Shown here: piece by piece, positions 34,996-43,814 of the stretch
Numbering within the stretch: position 1 is the stretch's first letter
Layout: every line of letters begins with the position of its first letter
Assembly (NCBI GenBank): GCA_963793825.1
Contig: CAWCBE010000012.1
Location: 1 to 64,000, forward strand
DNA length: 64,000 nt
Direction of reading: 5' to 3'
DNA from: RYN-230 sp963793825
GTDB taxonomy: Bacteria; Actinomycetota; Actinomycetes; Streptosporangiales; Streptosporangiaceae
The notes under the pieces: generated by a model
Seen by the model: only the letters and a program-made list of their open reading frames with translations
Told to the model about the DNA's origin: nothing
Databases searched by the model: none
Made by a program: the position numbers and the translations under genes

Positions 34996-34999
34996 CGCG

Positions 35000-35986
35000 T
35001 CACCTCCCGACTGCATACGCCCTCAGCACTTCCCGCACCAGCCGGCCGCGCCGCGGCCGGGGGGTCGCGCGCAGCACATCATGTCCAGCCCCGGATATGG
35101 CCGCCAGGGCCGCCCGCCCCCCCGCCACGTAACCGGCCACGGCAACCCGGGCCGCGCCGCGCAAATTCCCGACCAGCGGCGCACCCTGGTCCAGCAGCCG
35201 CCGGGCCCGCTGCACCTCGAAGGCCATCAGCGCCCGGAGCTGCGGCGCCGCGGTAGCTGCCGCGAGGTCCTCTTCAGTGCAGCCGAATCGTGCCATGTCC
35301 TCGGCGGGCAGGTAAACCCGCCCCGCCCGGAGATCTTCCGCCACGTCCTGCCAGTGTTCGGCCAGCTGCAGGGCGGTGCAGACGCGGTCGGACAGGATGG
35401 CCCGCTCCGGGGTGAAGGCGCCGAACACGTGCAGCACGATCCGGCCGACCGGGTTGGCGGACAGCTCGCAGTAACCGAAAAGGTCCGCGGCCGTGGCGTA
35501 CCGGGTGACCGCCTGGTCCTGGCGGTTGGCCCGGATCAGGTCGGTGAACGCCTGCTGCGGCACCCCGCACTCGGTGACGACCGGCGCCAGGGCGCGGACC
35601 ACGCCGATCCGGGGCGGCTGGGCCGCTTCCGGCTGGGCTCCTTCCGCCCGTGCCCCGTCCAGCTGGGCCGGGATGAGCGGAGCCGCCGGGGCCCCGCCCG
35701 CCGGGGCCTCTGCCGCCCGGTACAGCCGGCCCAGATCGGCCTCCAGCTCGTCGAGCAGCCGCAGCCGGTCCTCCGGTGGCGCCTCATCACCCATGTCATC
35801 CACGGCGCGGGCGAACCCGTAGACCGCCTGAAGGTGCCCCCGGTACCGGGCGGGCAGCACCCGCAGCGCGACCGGGAAGTTCTCTCCCGAGGCCTGCTGG
35901 GCCGCAGCCGACCCGATCGCCTCCGCGGCCAGGTAAGCAGCGGCCGGCCCGCGACCCTCGCCCAAACGGGTAACCCCCTGGCTCAC
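35000..35986 (-). CDS. hpnC: Hydroxysqualene synthase HpnC
   Basis: A 328-residue squalene synthase-fold protein that converts presqualene diphosphate to hydroxysqualene. It has ASGENFPVALRVLPARYRGHL (HpnC-specific start), the first Asp motif RAVDDMGDEAPPEDRL and the second, WQDVAEDLRAGRVYLPAEDM. A Pro/Ala-rich insertion (PAGGAPAAPLIPAQLDG) of about 35 residues lies between helices near residue 95-130 and is longer than usual. GTG 35986 with GGAG 9 bases upstream is preferred over the TTG-led frame from 36022. It is the first gene of the hopanoid operon. Confidence 0.9.
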   Translation of the reverse strand: MSQGVTRLGEGRGPAAAYLAAEAIGSAAAQQASGENFPVALRVLPARYRGHLQAVYGFARAVDDMGDEAPPEDRLRLLDELEADLGRLYRAAEAPAGGAPAAPLIPAQLDGARAEGAQPEAAQPPRIGVVRALAPVVTECGVPQQAFTDLIRANRQDQAVTRYATAADLFGYCELSANPVGRIVLHVFGAFTPERAILSDRVCTALQLAEHWQDVAEDLRAGRVYLPAEDMARFGCTEEDLAAATAAPQLRALMAFEVQRARRLLDQGAPLVGNLRGAARVAVAGYVAGGRAALAAISGAGHDVLRATPRPRRGRLVREVLRAYAVGR

Positions 35987-36628
35987 GATCACTATCTCCG
36001 CACAGTCGCCAAACAAATGCAAACAATGACGCCAGCGTCACCTGACACGGGTGTCGCTGAAGAGCCGCACGCCCACGGGCGGGTTCCTCCCCGCGTTCAG
36101 CGGAACAACACCTACTCATTATGCCCGGCCCCGTTACCGGGGCACCGGAGGGGCCGGCCGACGACACTCATAGCACATTGAGCATTCCATTAGCAACGGC
36201 CTGCCCCGGCCTGGCTTTCCAGGTTTTTCGGGAACCAGCGCCGCTGGCCTGGTGACGGCCATCATCCCTGTTCAGGGGCCTGTTCCCGGTAATTGTATCC
36301 CGGGGGCCGGGATATGTTTCGAGTTGGTTACAAGCCGGATTCATATTGGCGATATGCCGTTCGCGGGGCCGCCAGACGGCCCGGGCGTTGCCGACGGTTA
36401 CCGAACGCAATGCCATCGCCACGGCGCCGCCGGGACCAGGCCGAGTTGCCGGATGTGGCCAGAGGGTCAGGGCGGCCACATTCACTGACGTTAATGTCAT
36501 ATTCGGTCAGGGCGGCCCCGCGGCAGCGGCCGGAGCAAGCCCCCGGTTACCGCAGTGGTGGCCGCCCCGCCGATAAGCCTGCCGCCGCCGGCTTGGTCCT
36601 GGGCTCGCGAGCCCGGGCGCACCGGGCC

Positions 36629-36795
36629 CCGGAGCTAGCCGCCGGGCCCCGCGCCAGGCCCCCCGCGCCAGGCCCCCCGCGCCAGGCCCCGCGGGCCAGG
36701 CCCCGCGCGCCGGGCCCCGGAGCCGGCCGCCGGGCCCCGCGCCAGGCCCCGCATGCCAGGCCCGCGTGCCGGGCCCCGGAGCCGGCCGCGACGCC
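36629..36795. repeat. Degenerate GC-rich tandem repeats
   Basis: Repeats of GCGCCAGGCCCC (one to three extra Cs) alternate with three copies of GGGCCCCGGAGC. The array is almost pure G+C and would fold readily. It encodes only low-complexity Gly/Pro/Ala/Arg in all frames. No function is assigned. Confidence 0.6.
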
Positions 36796-37124
36796 GTCCC
36801 CCGGCGCCGGGGGACGTACGCCGCGCTGGGGGCCGCGGAACCACCGTGAGGAGAGTGACTGACGGTAACTGAGCGGGCCTGAAGTACGGCCGCGGAATGC
36901 GGGGCGGGAGATAACGAGCCGGGCCGCGTGGGCCGGCCCGCGCGACCATGACCACGGATGCCCCGCCGGCCGCCTGGGAGCATGCTGCGGGCCGCTCCGG
37001 CCCAGCTCAGGGCGGTTCGGAAGTCCAGTTCGGCGGTAAGCCCCACAATTACCCGCAAACGTGGCAAATCATATTTACGCAGATCCCGTTCTGCGCATTT
37101 CGCCGGTATCCGAACGTATCCCCT

Positions 37125-37170
37125 GCTACGCTCCGTTGCTTCGGAGGGGCCTCCGAAGCTCCTTCGTAGC
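37125..37170. promoter_or_regulatory. Nested stem-loop upstream of cvnA
   Basis: Outer arms GCTACG/CGTAGC (37125-37130, 37165-37170) enclose a perfect inner palindrome GCTTCGGAGG-GG-CCTCCGAAGC (37138-37159). The inner repeat is 61-82 bases before the cvnA ATG, a position fitting an operator or 5' UTR hairpin. Role unknown. Confidence 0.5.
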
Positions 37171-37219
37171 TACACGGTCACAATTCCGTATTTCTCTCAC
37201 ACACCTTGAGGCCCGAGCC

Positions 37220-39868
37220 ATGGGATTGCGTCTCCGGTCGATACGCCAGAAGATCCTCCTCCTCGTCCTCGTCCCCGTGCTGTCCCTCATCGGGCTGTAT
37301 ATCTTCACCACCAGCCTGACCGCCCGGGAGGCCGTCAACCTGTCCCGGACAGACACGCTGCGCAACGCCACCGGCGTCCCCACCGGCAACTTCCTCGCCG
37401 CCGTCGACCAGGAGCGCCCGCTCGCGCTCGTGTACCTCTCCCGGCCCACCGGCGCCAACCTGGCCGCGCTGGAGTACGCCGAGTCCAAGACCAGCGCCGC
37501 GGCCGTGACGATGGGCACCGCGCTGAACTCCAGCGGCACGATGGGCAACGCATCCGCCGGGGAGAAGGACTCGATCGCCGCGCTGTTCAAGGACGTCGCC
37601 GGGCTGCCCGCGCTGCGCTCCCAGGTGCGCGCCCAGATCATCACCCGGCCGGCGGCGTTCACCGGCTACAACGACATCGTGCTGGCCGCCTACGCGGTGC
37701 TGAACCAGGTGATCCTGCAGGAGACCAACGCCAGGGTCGTCGCCCAGGGGCAGGCCTTCGTACGGATGGGCAAATCCGAGGAGATGCTGCTCCGCGAGGA
37801 CGCCCTGGTGCTCGCGGACTTCGCCGCCGGGTCGTTCCCGGCCGCCGACCGCCAGCAGTTCACCGAGCTGATCGGCGCCCGCCGGATCCTGTACGCGCAG
37901 ACCCTGGCTGACCTGACCGCGCCGTACTACGGCTTCTACGCCCGCAACGTCAGCCCGGCGGCCATGACCGCGCTGACGGGCCTGGAGGACCGGCTGGTCG
38001 GTGACCCGGCCGCGAACCGGCCGCCCGCCGTGTCCCCGGCCGCCTGGCAGCAGGCCGTCGGCAGCGTGGCGACCGGGCTGTCCAAGGCCGGCACCCAGGC
38101 GTCGGCCCAGCTCACCAGCCAGGCCGGCGCCGATGCCAGGTCCACCTACCTGGACCTGGGGCTGGCCGGCGGGCTCGGCCTGCTGGCCGTGGCGCTGTCT
38201 ATCGTGGTGTCGGTCCGGGTCGGCCGCAGCATGGTCCGCGAGCTGCGCGAGCTGCGCGACTCGGCGCTGGACCTGGCCAACGTACGGCTGCCGTCCGTGG
38301 TCAGCCGGCTGGCCGCCGGCGAGGACGTGGACGTCGCCGCCGAGGCCCCCGAGCTGCCGGCCAGCTCCGATGAGATCGGCCAGGTCAGGCAGGCGTTCGC
38401 CGCGGTGCAGCAGACCGCCGTCGAGGCGGCCGTGGGCCAGGCCAGGCTGCGGCAGGGAATCAGCGATATCTTCCGCAACCTGGCCCGCCGCAGCCAGTCG
38501 CTGCTGCACCGCCAGCTCACGCTGCTGGACGCGATGGAGCGCCGGGCCAGGGAGCCGCACGAGCTGGAAGACCTGTTCCGCATCGACCACCTGACCACCC
38601 GGATGCGGCGGCACGCGGAGAGCCTGATCATCTTGTCCGGCGAGGCACCCGCCCGCGGCTGGCGCCGCCCGGTGCCGTTCGTGGACGTGCTCCGCGCCGC
38701 GGTCGCCGAGGTGGAGGACTACACCCGGATCAAGGTGACCGCCACCACCCGGGCGGCCATCAGCGGCCCGGCGGTGGCCGACGTGATCCACCTCATCGCC
38801 GAGCTGGCCGAGAACGCCGTCATCTTCTCCCCGCCGAACACGCCGGTGCTCATCACCGGGGACGTGGTCGGCCGGGGCTTCGCGGTGGAGATCGAGGACC
38901 GCGGGCTGGGGCTCAGTGAGGAGCGCCGCGCCGAGATCAACGAGCTGCTGGAGAACCCCCCGGCGTTCGATGCCTCAGGCAGCGACCGCCTCGGCCTGTT
39001 CGTCGCCAGCCAGCTGGCCCGCAAGCACAACATCCGGGTCTCGCTGCGCGCGTCGCCCTACGGCGGCACGACCGCGATCGTGCTCATCCCGCTCAACCTG
39101 GTGGTGCCCGAAGACGGCTACGACGAGAACGAGGCGGCCAGCACGGGTACGCCGCGCGCCGTCCAGCTGACCGGCCGGCACGCGGCCCGGGATGACGCCG
39201 CCACCTTCGGCGGGACCCAGACGGGGCCCAGCCGGTCCGCGGCAGAGCTCGCCGCCGAGATCTGGCGGTCCGCCGATACGCCGGACCCGTGGACGGCCAG
39301 CGCGGCCGAGCCCGGGCCTGTGCTGCCCGGCACCGATATCCCCGGTACGCAGCCGGCTGGCGCCGAACCAGCCGTTGCCGGACCAGCCGGCCCGGCACCC
39401 GAACCGGCCGCAGCCAGCGGCAACGGCCACTCAGGCAACGGCCACTCAGGCAACGCTCACTCAGGCAACGGTCACTCAGGCAACGGGTACCCGGAAACGG
39501 CGCGGCCGTTCGGGCCCTCGGGGAACGGGCACGACGCCGGCGCCGGGCAGGACGAGGCCGAATCCCTGCCCCGGCGGGTCCGCCAGGCCAGCCTGGTCCC
39601 CCAGCTCCGCGAGGCCGCCGAGCATGCGGCGCCCTCGTCCGCCGCCGGGCCGGCGGCGGACGAGGGCGCAGAGCGGTCACCGGAGGAGGCCAGGAGCACG
39701 ATCACCGCCATCCAGCGCGGCTGGGAGCGCGGGCGCTCGCTGTTCGAGGCGCCGGCCCGCGTGCCCGGCCCCGCGCCGGCGGACCAGGAGGCCGGGGCGG
39801 ACCCGGCAGCACGGGCCGACGGTGACACAGGGGATGCCGGCCCGGGGCCGGATCCTGTCGCCGAATAA
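37220..39868 (+). CDS. cvnA: Conservon sensor kinase-like protein CvnA (NIT domain)
   Basis: An 882-residue membrane protein. It has a first helix (KILLLVLVPVLSLIGLYIF), an extracellular nitrate/nitrite-sensing (NIT)-like domain (about 35-310), a second helix near residue 313 (GGLGLLAVALSIVVSV), a HAMP-like linker, then a coiled segment (LRQGISDIFRNLARRSQSLL) and a HATPase domain (ELAENAVIFSPPNTP near 527; AVEIEDRGLGLS). The C-terminal ~250 residues are a Pro/Ala/Gly-rich tail with SGNGH repeats. No typical His-box autokinase motif is seen, as is usual for CvnA proteins. These act with CvnB-D in a membrane complex analogous to GPCR/G-protein signalling. Confidence 0.85.
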   Translation: MGLRLRSIRQKILLLVLVPVLSLIGLYIFTTSLTAREAVNLSRTDTLRNATGVPTGNFLAAVDQERPLALVYLSRPTGANLAALEYAESKTSAAAVTMGTALNSSGTMGNASAGEKDSIAALFKDVAGLPALRSQVRAQIITRPAAFTGYNDIVLAAYAVLNQVILQETNARVVAQGQAFVRMGKSEEMLLREDALVLADFAAGSFPAADRQQFTELIGARRILYAQTLADLTAPYYGFYARNVSPAAMTALTGLEDRLVGDPAANRPPAVSPAAWQQAVGSVATGLSKAGTQASAQLTSQAGADARSTYLDLGLAGGLGLLAVALSIVVSVRVGRSMVRELRELRDSALDLANVRLPSVVSRLAAGEDVDVAAEAPELPASSDEIGQVRQAFAAVQQTAVEAAVGQARLRQGISDIFRNLARRSQSLLHRQLTLLDAMERRAREPHELEDLFRIDHLTTRMRRHAESLIILSGEAPARGWRRPVPFVDVLRAAVAEVEDYTRIKVTATTRAAISGPAVADVIHLIAELAENAVIFSPPNTPVLITGDVVGRGFAVEIEDRGLGLSEERRAEINELLENPPAFDASGSDRLGLFVASQLARKHNIRVSLRASPYGGTTAIVLIPLNLVVPEDGYDENEAASTGTPRAVQLTGRHAARDDAATFGGTQTGPSRSAAELAAEIWRSADTPDPWTASAAEPGPVLPGTDIPGTQPAGAEPAVAGPAGPAPEPAAASGNGHSGNGHSGNAHSGNGHSGNGYPETARPFGPSGNGHDAGAGQDEAESLPRRVRQASLVPQLREAAEHAAPSSAAGPAADEGAERSPEEARSTITAIQRGWERGRSLFEAPARVPGPAPADQEAGADPAARADGDTGDAGPGPDPVAE
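39419..39478 (+). repeat. 15-bp coding repeat in cvnA tail
   Basis: Four tandem copies of a 15-bp unit (GGCAACGGCCACTCA with a few changes), plus a partial fifth, encode the pentapeptide repeat SGNGH in the disordered C-terminal tail of CvnA. Confidence 0.8.
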
Positions 39869-39885
39869 CCACAGGATGGCCGGAT

Positions 39886-40329
39886 ATGAGTGCGACAGAG
39901 CAGGAGAAGGGTGTGGGCTCGAGTTCCGCCAACGACATGGACTGGCTACTCGATGACCTGGTGGCCCGCGTGCCCGACGTGGACAAGGCGGTCATCCTGT
40001 CCCGGGACGGGCTGGCGATCGCCGCGTCCAGCGGGCTGGCCCGGGAGGACGCGGAGCACCTGGCCGCCGTGGCGTCCGGGTTCCAGAGCCTGGCCCGCGG
40101 GGCAGGCCGGCACTTCGGCGGCGGTCATGTGCGCCAGACCATCGTTGAGATGGATACGGCGTTCCTGTTCGTGACCGCAGCCGGCGAGGGCAGCTGCATG
40201 GCCGTGCTGAGCCCGGCGAGCGCGGATGCCGGGCTGGTCGCATATGAGATGGCTGTGCTGGTCAAGCGCGTGGGACAGCATCTTGCGGTCAATCCCCGGC
40301 CGGCCACGGCCGGGGAGATCGCGGACTGA
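39886..40329 (+). CDS. cvnB: Conservon roadblock/LC7 protein CvnB
   Basis: A 147-residue roadblock/LC7-fold protein: DMDWLLDDLVARVPDVDKAVILSRDGLAIAAS, then QSLARGAGRHFGGGHVRQTIVEM and a C-terminal AVLSPASADAGLVAYEMAVL. In conservons it is the probable GAP-like or scaffold partner of the GTPase CvnD. It starts 17 bases after cvnA and ends 6 bases before cvnC. Confidence 0.85.
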   Translation: MSATEQEKGVGSSSANDMDWLLDDLVARVPDVDKAVILSRDGLAIAASSGLAREDAEHLAAVASGFQSLARGAGRHFGGGHVRQTIVEMDTAFLFVTAAGEGSCMAVLSPASADAGLVAYEMAVLVKRVGQHLAVNPRPATAGEIAD

Positions 40330-40335
40330 GCCGGC

Positions 40336-40710
40336 ATGCCCTCGCCTGAGGATCAGTATCTGGACGAGGCGGCGGGCCCGGTGGTCCGGCCCTATGCGCT
40401 GACCGGCGGCCGCACCCGGGCCACCGGGGAAGTGCTCGACCTGATCGCGATCATCACGGCGGTCCGGGGCGTCCGGCCGGACCCGTCGGACATGGGCCCG
40501 GAGCACCTCGCCGTGCTGCGGATGTGCCGGCTGCCGACCTCGGTGGCCGATATCGCGGCCGACCTGGACCTGCCCCTCGGCGTGGTCCGGATCCTGCTGG
40601 GTGACCTGACCGGACAACGCCTCATCTCCGTTCATCACCCCATTCCGCCCGCGCGGCTGCCGGATGCGCACGTTCTCAGGGAGGTCGTCGATGGCCTACG
40701 CCGGCTCTGA
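40336..40710 (+). CDS. cvnC: Conservon DUF742 protein CvnC
   Basis: A 124-residue protein of the DUF742 family: PVVRPYALTGGRTRATG (the family signature), then CRLPTSVADIAADLDLPLGVVRILLGDL (a winged-helix-like segment) and a C-terminal REVVDGLRRL. It overlaps the cvnD start by 20 bases. It belongs to the membrane complex of CvnA-D; its role is not established. Confidence 0.85.
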   Translation: MPSPEDQYLDEAAGPVVRPYALTGGRTRATGEVLDLIAIITAVRGVRPDPSDMGPEHLAVLRMCRLPTSVADIAADLDLPLGVVRILLGDLTGQRLISVHHPIPPARLPDAHVLREVVDGLRRL

Positions 40711-41323
40711 CCAGGCCGGTGGCCCTGGACGAATCCCAGTCACCATCAAGATCCTTATCGCCGGCGGGTTCGGCGTGGGCAAGACCACCCTGGTCGGGTC
40801 GCTGACCGAGATCCGCCCGCTGCGCACCGAGGAGCCGCTCAGCGAGCCGGGCGCCGCGGTGGACCGGCTCGACGGAGTGGAACGCAAGACCACCACCACC
40901 GTGGCGCTCGACTTCGGGCGGATCACCATCCGGGACAACCTGGTCATCTACCTGTTCGGCACGCCGGGGCAGGAGCGGTTCTGGTTCATGTGGGATGAGC
41001 TGGCCCGCGGCGCGCTCGGCGCGATCGTCATGGCCGACACCCGGCGGCTGGCCGACTGCTTTCCCTCGGTGGACTACTTCGAGCAGCGCGGGATCCCGTT
41101 CGTGGTCGGGGTGAACTGTTTCGACGGGGCCCGCCGGTACCGTCCCGACTCGGTGCGGACCGCGCTCGACCTGGACCCCGAAGTGCCCATCGTGCTGTGC
41201 GACGCCCGGCAGCGGCCGTCCTGCCGGGACGCCCTGATCGCGCTGGTCGAGCACGCCCTGGAGGTGCTGCGCGACCGTCCCGAGTATGCCGCCGAGGCGC
41301 GCACCCCCGAGCCGGCTCCCTAG
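40691..41323 (+). CDS. cvnD: Conservon GTP-binding protein CvnD
   Basis: A 210-residue small GTPase of the Ras/MglA-like group. The P-loop is GGFGVGKTTLVGSL, the switch I region TTTTVALDFGRI, the G3 motif LFGTPGQERFWF (DxxG replaced by GTPG, as in this family), and GVNCFDGARR replaces NKxD. ATG 40691 has GGGAGG 6 bases upstream. It is the switch component of the conservon. Its stop overlaps the stop of the convergent PP2C gene in the four bases CTAG (41320-41323). Confidence 0.85.
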   Translation: MAYAGSDQAGGPGRIPVTIKILIAGGFGVGKTTLVGSLTEIRPLRTEEPLSEPGAAVDRLDGVERKTTTTVALDFGRITIRDNLVIYLFGTPGQERFWFMWDELARGALGAIVMADTRRLADCFPSVDYFEQRGIPFVVGVNCFDGARRYRPDSVRTALDLDPEVPIVLCDARQRPSCRDALIALVEHALEVLRDRPEYAAEARTPEPAP

Positions 41324-42414
41324 GCACGCCAGATCAGCGCGAGGGCGCAGTCGTCGGAGCCGCCACCCGCCTGGAGCACCCGGACCAGCTCCCCGGCGTT
41401 ACCGAAACCGGCCGCGACCAGGCGGTTCGCCTCGCCCAGCAGCCGGTCGGTGCCTTCATCGAGGTCCCGTCCCGGCGCCTCCACCAGCCCGTCGGTGTAC
41501 AGCATCAGCGCGTCGCCGGGCCGCAGCGTGCCGTGCACCGGCACGGCACGCGGATCCGGCACGACACCCAGCACGATCCCCCGGGCCTGGGTGATCTTCC
41601 AGGTCCCGCTGCCCGCCTCGAACTGGGCGGGCGGCGGGTGCCCGGCCGAGGCGAGCATGTACTCGCCGGTGGCCAGGTCCAGGGCGAGGTGCACCGCGGT
41701 GACGAAGCCCTCGGCCGCCCGGCCGCGGCGCAGGTAGGCGTTGCAGGCGTTGAGGAACTCACCATCCGGCACCGAGCCGAGCAGGCCGCCGAAGGCGCCG
41801 GACAGCAGCAGTGCCCGGGTGCCGGCGTCCACGCCCTTGCCGGACACGTCGACCAGCGCCAGTTCCAGGGTCTTCCCGTCGCACGCGGACACCAGGAAGT
41901 CCCCGCCGAACGAGGAGCCCCCGGCAGGCCGCAGGATCGCCGCGGACCCCCAGCCCGCGGGCAGCTCCGGCAGCCGCGCCTGGGCCCGGATCCGGTCCCG
42001 CAGCTCGATCAGCATCTGGTCGCCGCGCAGCCCCTGCACCCCCAGCTTCCAGCGGGTCCGGGCCAGCACGTCGGCGAACAGCGCGGTGACCACCACGGTG
42101 GCGATGATCCCCGGGCCGGCCCGCCGGTACAGCGCGTCGTACGCCAGCATGAGCGCGACCAGGCCGAACAGGATGCGCAGCGCCCGCGGCCAGAGCAGCA
42201 GGCCGCCGGCCAGGACCGGCAGGATCATCAGCCCGGGCGAGAACCACCACTCCGACGCGTGCACCGCCGCCACGCCGATCCCCAGCGTGGCCAGGGTCAG
42301 CACCGCGGCCATCCGGCGGTTCCGGGTGATGAACTGGCGCCGGACCTGACCCCACGCCCGGGCCGCCGCGGAGCGGGCCCGGCGCACCGAAGGGGTCAGC
42401 GGCCGGGAAACCAT
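41320..42414 (-). CDS. Membrane PP2C (SpoIIE-type) phosphatase
   Basis: A 364-residue protein. Three or so transmembrane helices (residues ~30-130) include LTLATLGIGVAAVHASEWWF and RILFGLVALMLAYDALY. The PP2C/SpoIIE domain (about 155-360) has SSFGGDFLVSACDG, LALVDVSGKGVDAG, LMLYTDGLVEAPGRD and GGSDDCALALI. It dephosphorylates Ser/Thr-phosphorylated anti-sigma antagonists or related proteins. ATG 42414 is chosen because the coding pattern upstream is poor; the RBS is weak. It shares its stop region with cvnD, so transcription could interfere. Confidence 0.8.
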   Translation of the reverse strand: MVSRPLTPSVRRARSAAARAWGQVRRQFITRNRRMAAVLTLATLGIGVAAVHASEWWFSPGLMILPVLAGGLLLWPRALRILFGLVALMLAYDALYRRAGPGIIATVVVTALFADVLARTRWKLGVQGLRGDQMLIELRDRIRAQARLPELPAGWGSAAILRPAGGSSFGGDFLVSACDGKTLELALVDVSGKGVDAGTRALLLSGAFGGLLGSVPDGEFLNACNAYLRRGRAAEGFVTAVHLALDLATGEYMLASAGHPPPAQFEAGSGTWKITQARGIVLGVVPDPRAVPVHGTLRPGDALMLYTDGLVEAPGRDLDEGTDRLLGEANRLVAAGFGNAGELVRVLQAGGGSDDCALALIWRA

Positions 42415-42502
42415 GATGGCGGCACTGTATACCGCCGCGCTGGCTGGCAGCCTGGCGCAAACTGATTCGCGCCCGGCGTGGCCGCCGGGGTAGGAATGCG
42501 GC

Positions 42503-43753
42503 ATGGCCGAGCACTACCCGATCCGGCCCATCCGCGTGGCGGAGTTCGACGCCCTCCATGCCGTGGGCGAGCACGCCTTCCACAACGCAGCGCCCACCCC
42601 GCGCCGGCGCGCTGAGATCCTGGACTGTTTCGAGCTGGACCGCAGCCTGGCCGCGTTCGACGGCCCGGCGCCGGTGGGCAGCGCCGGAGCCTGGAGCTTC
42701 GAGCTGTGCGTACCCGGCGCGCTGACCGCCGCGGCCGGGGTGACCTGGGTTTCGGTGCTGCCCACGTACCGCCGCCGTGGCATCCTGGGCAGCCTGATGC
42801 GCCGCCAGCTCGACGACATCCACGACCGGGGTGAGCCTGTCGCCGTGCTGTGGGCCTCCGAGGCGGGCATCTACGCCCGGTACGGCTACGGCCGCGCGTC
42901 CTGGCATGCCACCTTCACCCTGTGCCACGGCGAGGGCGAGCTCATGCCGGGCGCGCCCCGTGATCCGCGGCTGCGGCTGCGGATCGCCGAGCCGGAGGCG
43001 GCCCTGGCCGAGCTGGCCACGGTGTACGACTCGGTGCTGCCCGGGCAGCCCGGGCTGTTCGCCAGGACCGGCTCGTGGTGGAAGCAGGTCATCGGCGACC
43101 CGGAGGAGGAGCGGCAGGGCACCAGCCCGCTGCGCTGCGTGCTGGCCGAGGACGACGCGGGCCCGCGCGGGTACGCGCTTTACGCCGGCCTGAGCCGGTG
43201 GGATGCGGAGACGTTCCTGCCCGACTCCCGGCTGGAGGTGCGGGAACTGGTCGCGGCCGATCCGGCCGCCACCACCGCGCTGTGGTCCGACCTGCTCAGC
43301 CGGGACCTGGTCAGTGAGGTGAGCGCGCGGCTGCGGCCGGCCGACGACCCGCTGCTCCAGCTGCTCGCCGACCCGCGCCGGGCCCGGCCCCAGGTCAGCG
43401 ACGGCCTGTGGGTCCGGATCATCGACGTCCCCGCGGCCCTGAGCCTGCGCCGCTACTCCTGCCCCGTCGATGTGGTCATCGAGGTCACCGACGATGCCTG
43501 CCCGTGGAACCACGGCCGCTGGCGGCTGGCCACCTCCGGCGCCGCGCCGTGGGCGGGTCACTGCCAGCGGACCGAGGACCCCGCGGACGTCGTCCTGCCG
43601 GCCTCGTCCCTGGGCGCCGCTTACCTGGGCGGCACCCGGCTCGGCTCACTGGCCCGCGCCGGACTGGCCGCCGAGGTCCGGCCGGGCGCCCTGGCGGCCC
43701 TGTCGGCCGCCCTGTCCTGGGAGCCGGGCCCGTGGTGCCCGGTGATCTTCTGA
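42503..43753 (+). CDS. Eis-type GNAT acetyltransferase
   Basis: A 416-residue protein of the Eis family (two fused GNAT regions plus a sterol-carrier-like C-terminus). The acetyl-CoA motif is VSVLPTYRRRGILGSLMRRQL (V-x-P-x-x-R-R-R-G), followed by ASEAGIYARYGYGRASWHAT, the family's 'IYGRFGYG' segment, and the protein ends PWCPVIF with the terminal Phe carboxylate characteristic of Eis. Members acetylate aminoglycosides and other amines at several positions. Divergent from the PP2C gene. Native substrate unknown. Confidence 0.85.
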   Translation: MAEHYPIRPIRVAEFDALHAVGEHAFHNAAPTPRRRAEILDCFELDRSLAAFDGPAPVGSAGAWSFELCVPGALTAAAGVTWVSVLPTYRRRGILGSLMRRQLDDIHDRGEPVAVLWASEAGIYARYGYGRASWHATFTLCHGEGELMPGAPRDPRLRLRIAEPEAALAELATVYDSVLPGQPGLFARTGSWWKQVIGDPEEERQGTSPLRCVLAEDDAGPRGYALYAGLSRWDAETFLPDSRLEVRELVAADPAATTALWSDLLSRDLVSEVSARLRPADDPLLQLLADPRRARPQVSDGLWVRIIDVPAALSLRRYSCPVDVVIEVTDDACPWNHGRWRLATSGAAPWAGHCQRTEDPADVVLPASSLGAAYLGGTRLGSLARAGLAAEVRPGALAALSAALSWEPGPWCPVIF

Positions 43754-43814
43754 ACGCCGCCCCTCCGGATGACTGGCCCGCCGCCGCCGGGGCAGACTCC
43801 CGTGGAGGGTCGCC

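Larger units (their letters stand above)
35987..37219. other. 1.2-kb intergenic region with GC repeats
   Basis: Between the divergent hopanoid operon and the conservon. Several long frames cross it but none has a plausible product. The left 300 bases and the last 180 bases are AT-richer and probably hold the two promoters. The middle contains a degenerate repeat array (36629-36795), and the right end a nested stem-loop (37125-37170). Confidence 0.5.

Noticed and set aside
36293..36862. Plus-strand frame of 189 codons in the hopanoid-conservon gap
   Set aside because: The product is mostly Pro/Arg/Ala repeats from the GC-rich array, with no RBS or similarity.
37061..37219. Earlier start for CvnA, 53 codons upstream of ATG 37220
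   Set aside because: That segment covers the nested stem-loop and is AT-richer; the product has no membrane-protein start. ATG 37220 gives the usual CvnA N-terminus.
39419..39478. CRISPR-like repeat array
   Set aside because: Contiguous 15-bp in-frame units without spacers, inside cvnA; no cas genes.
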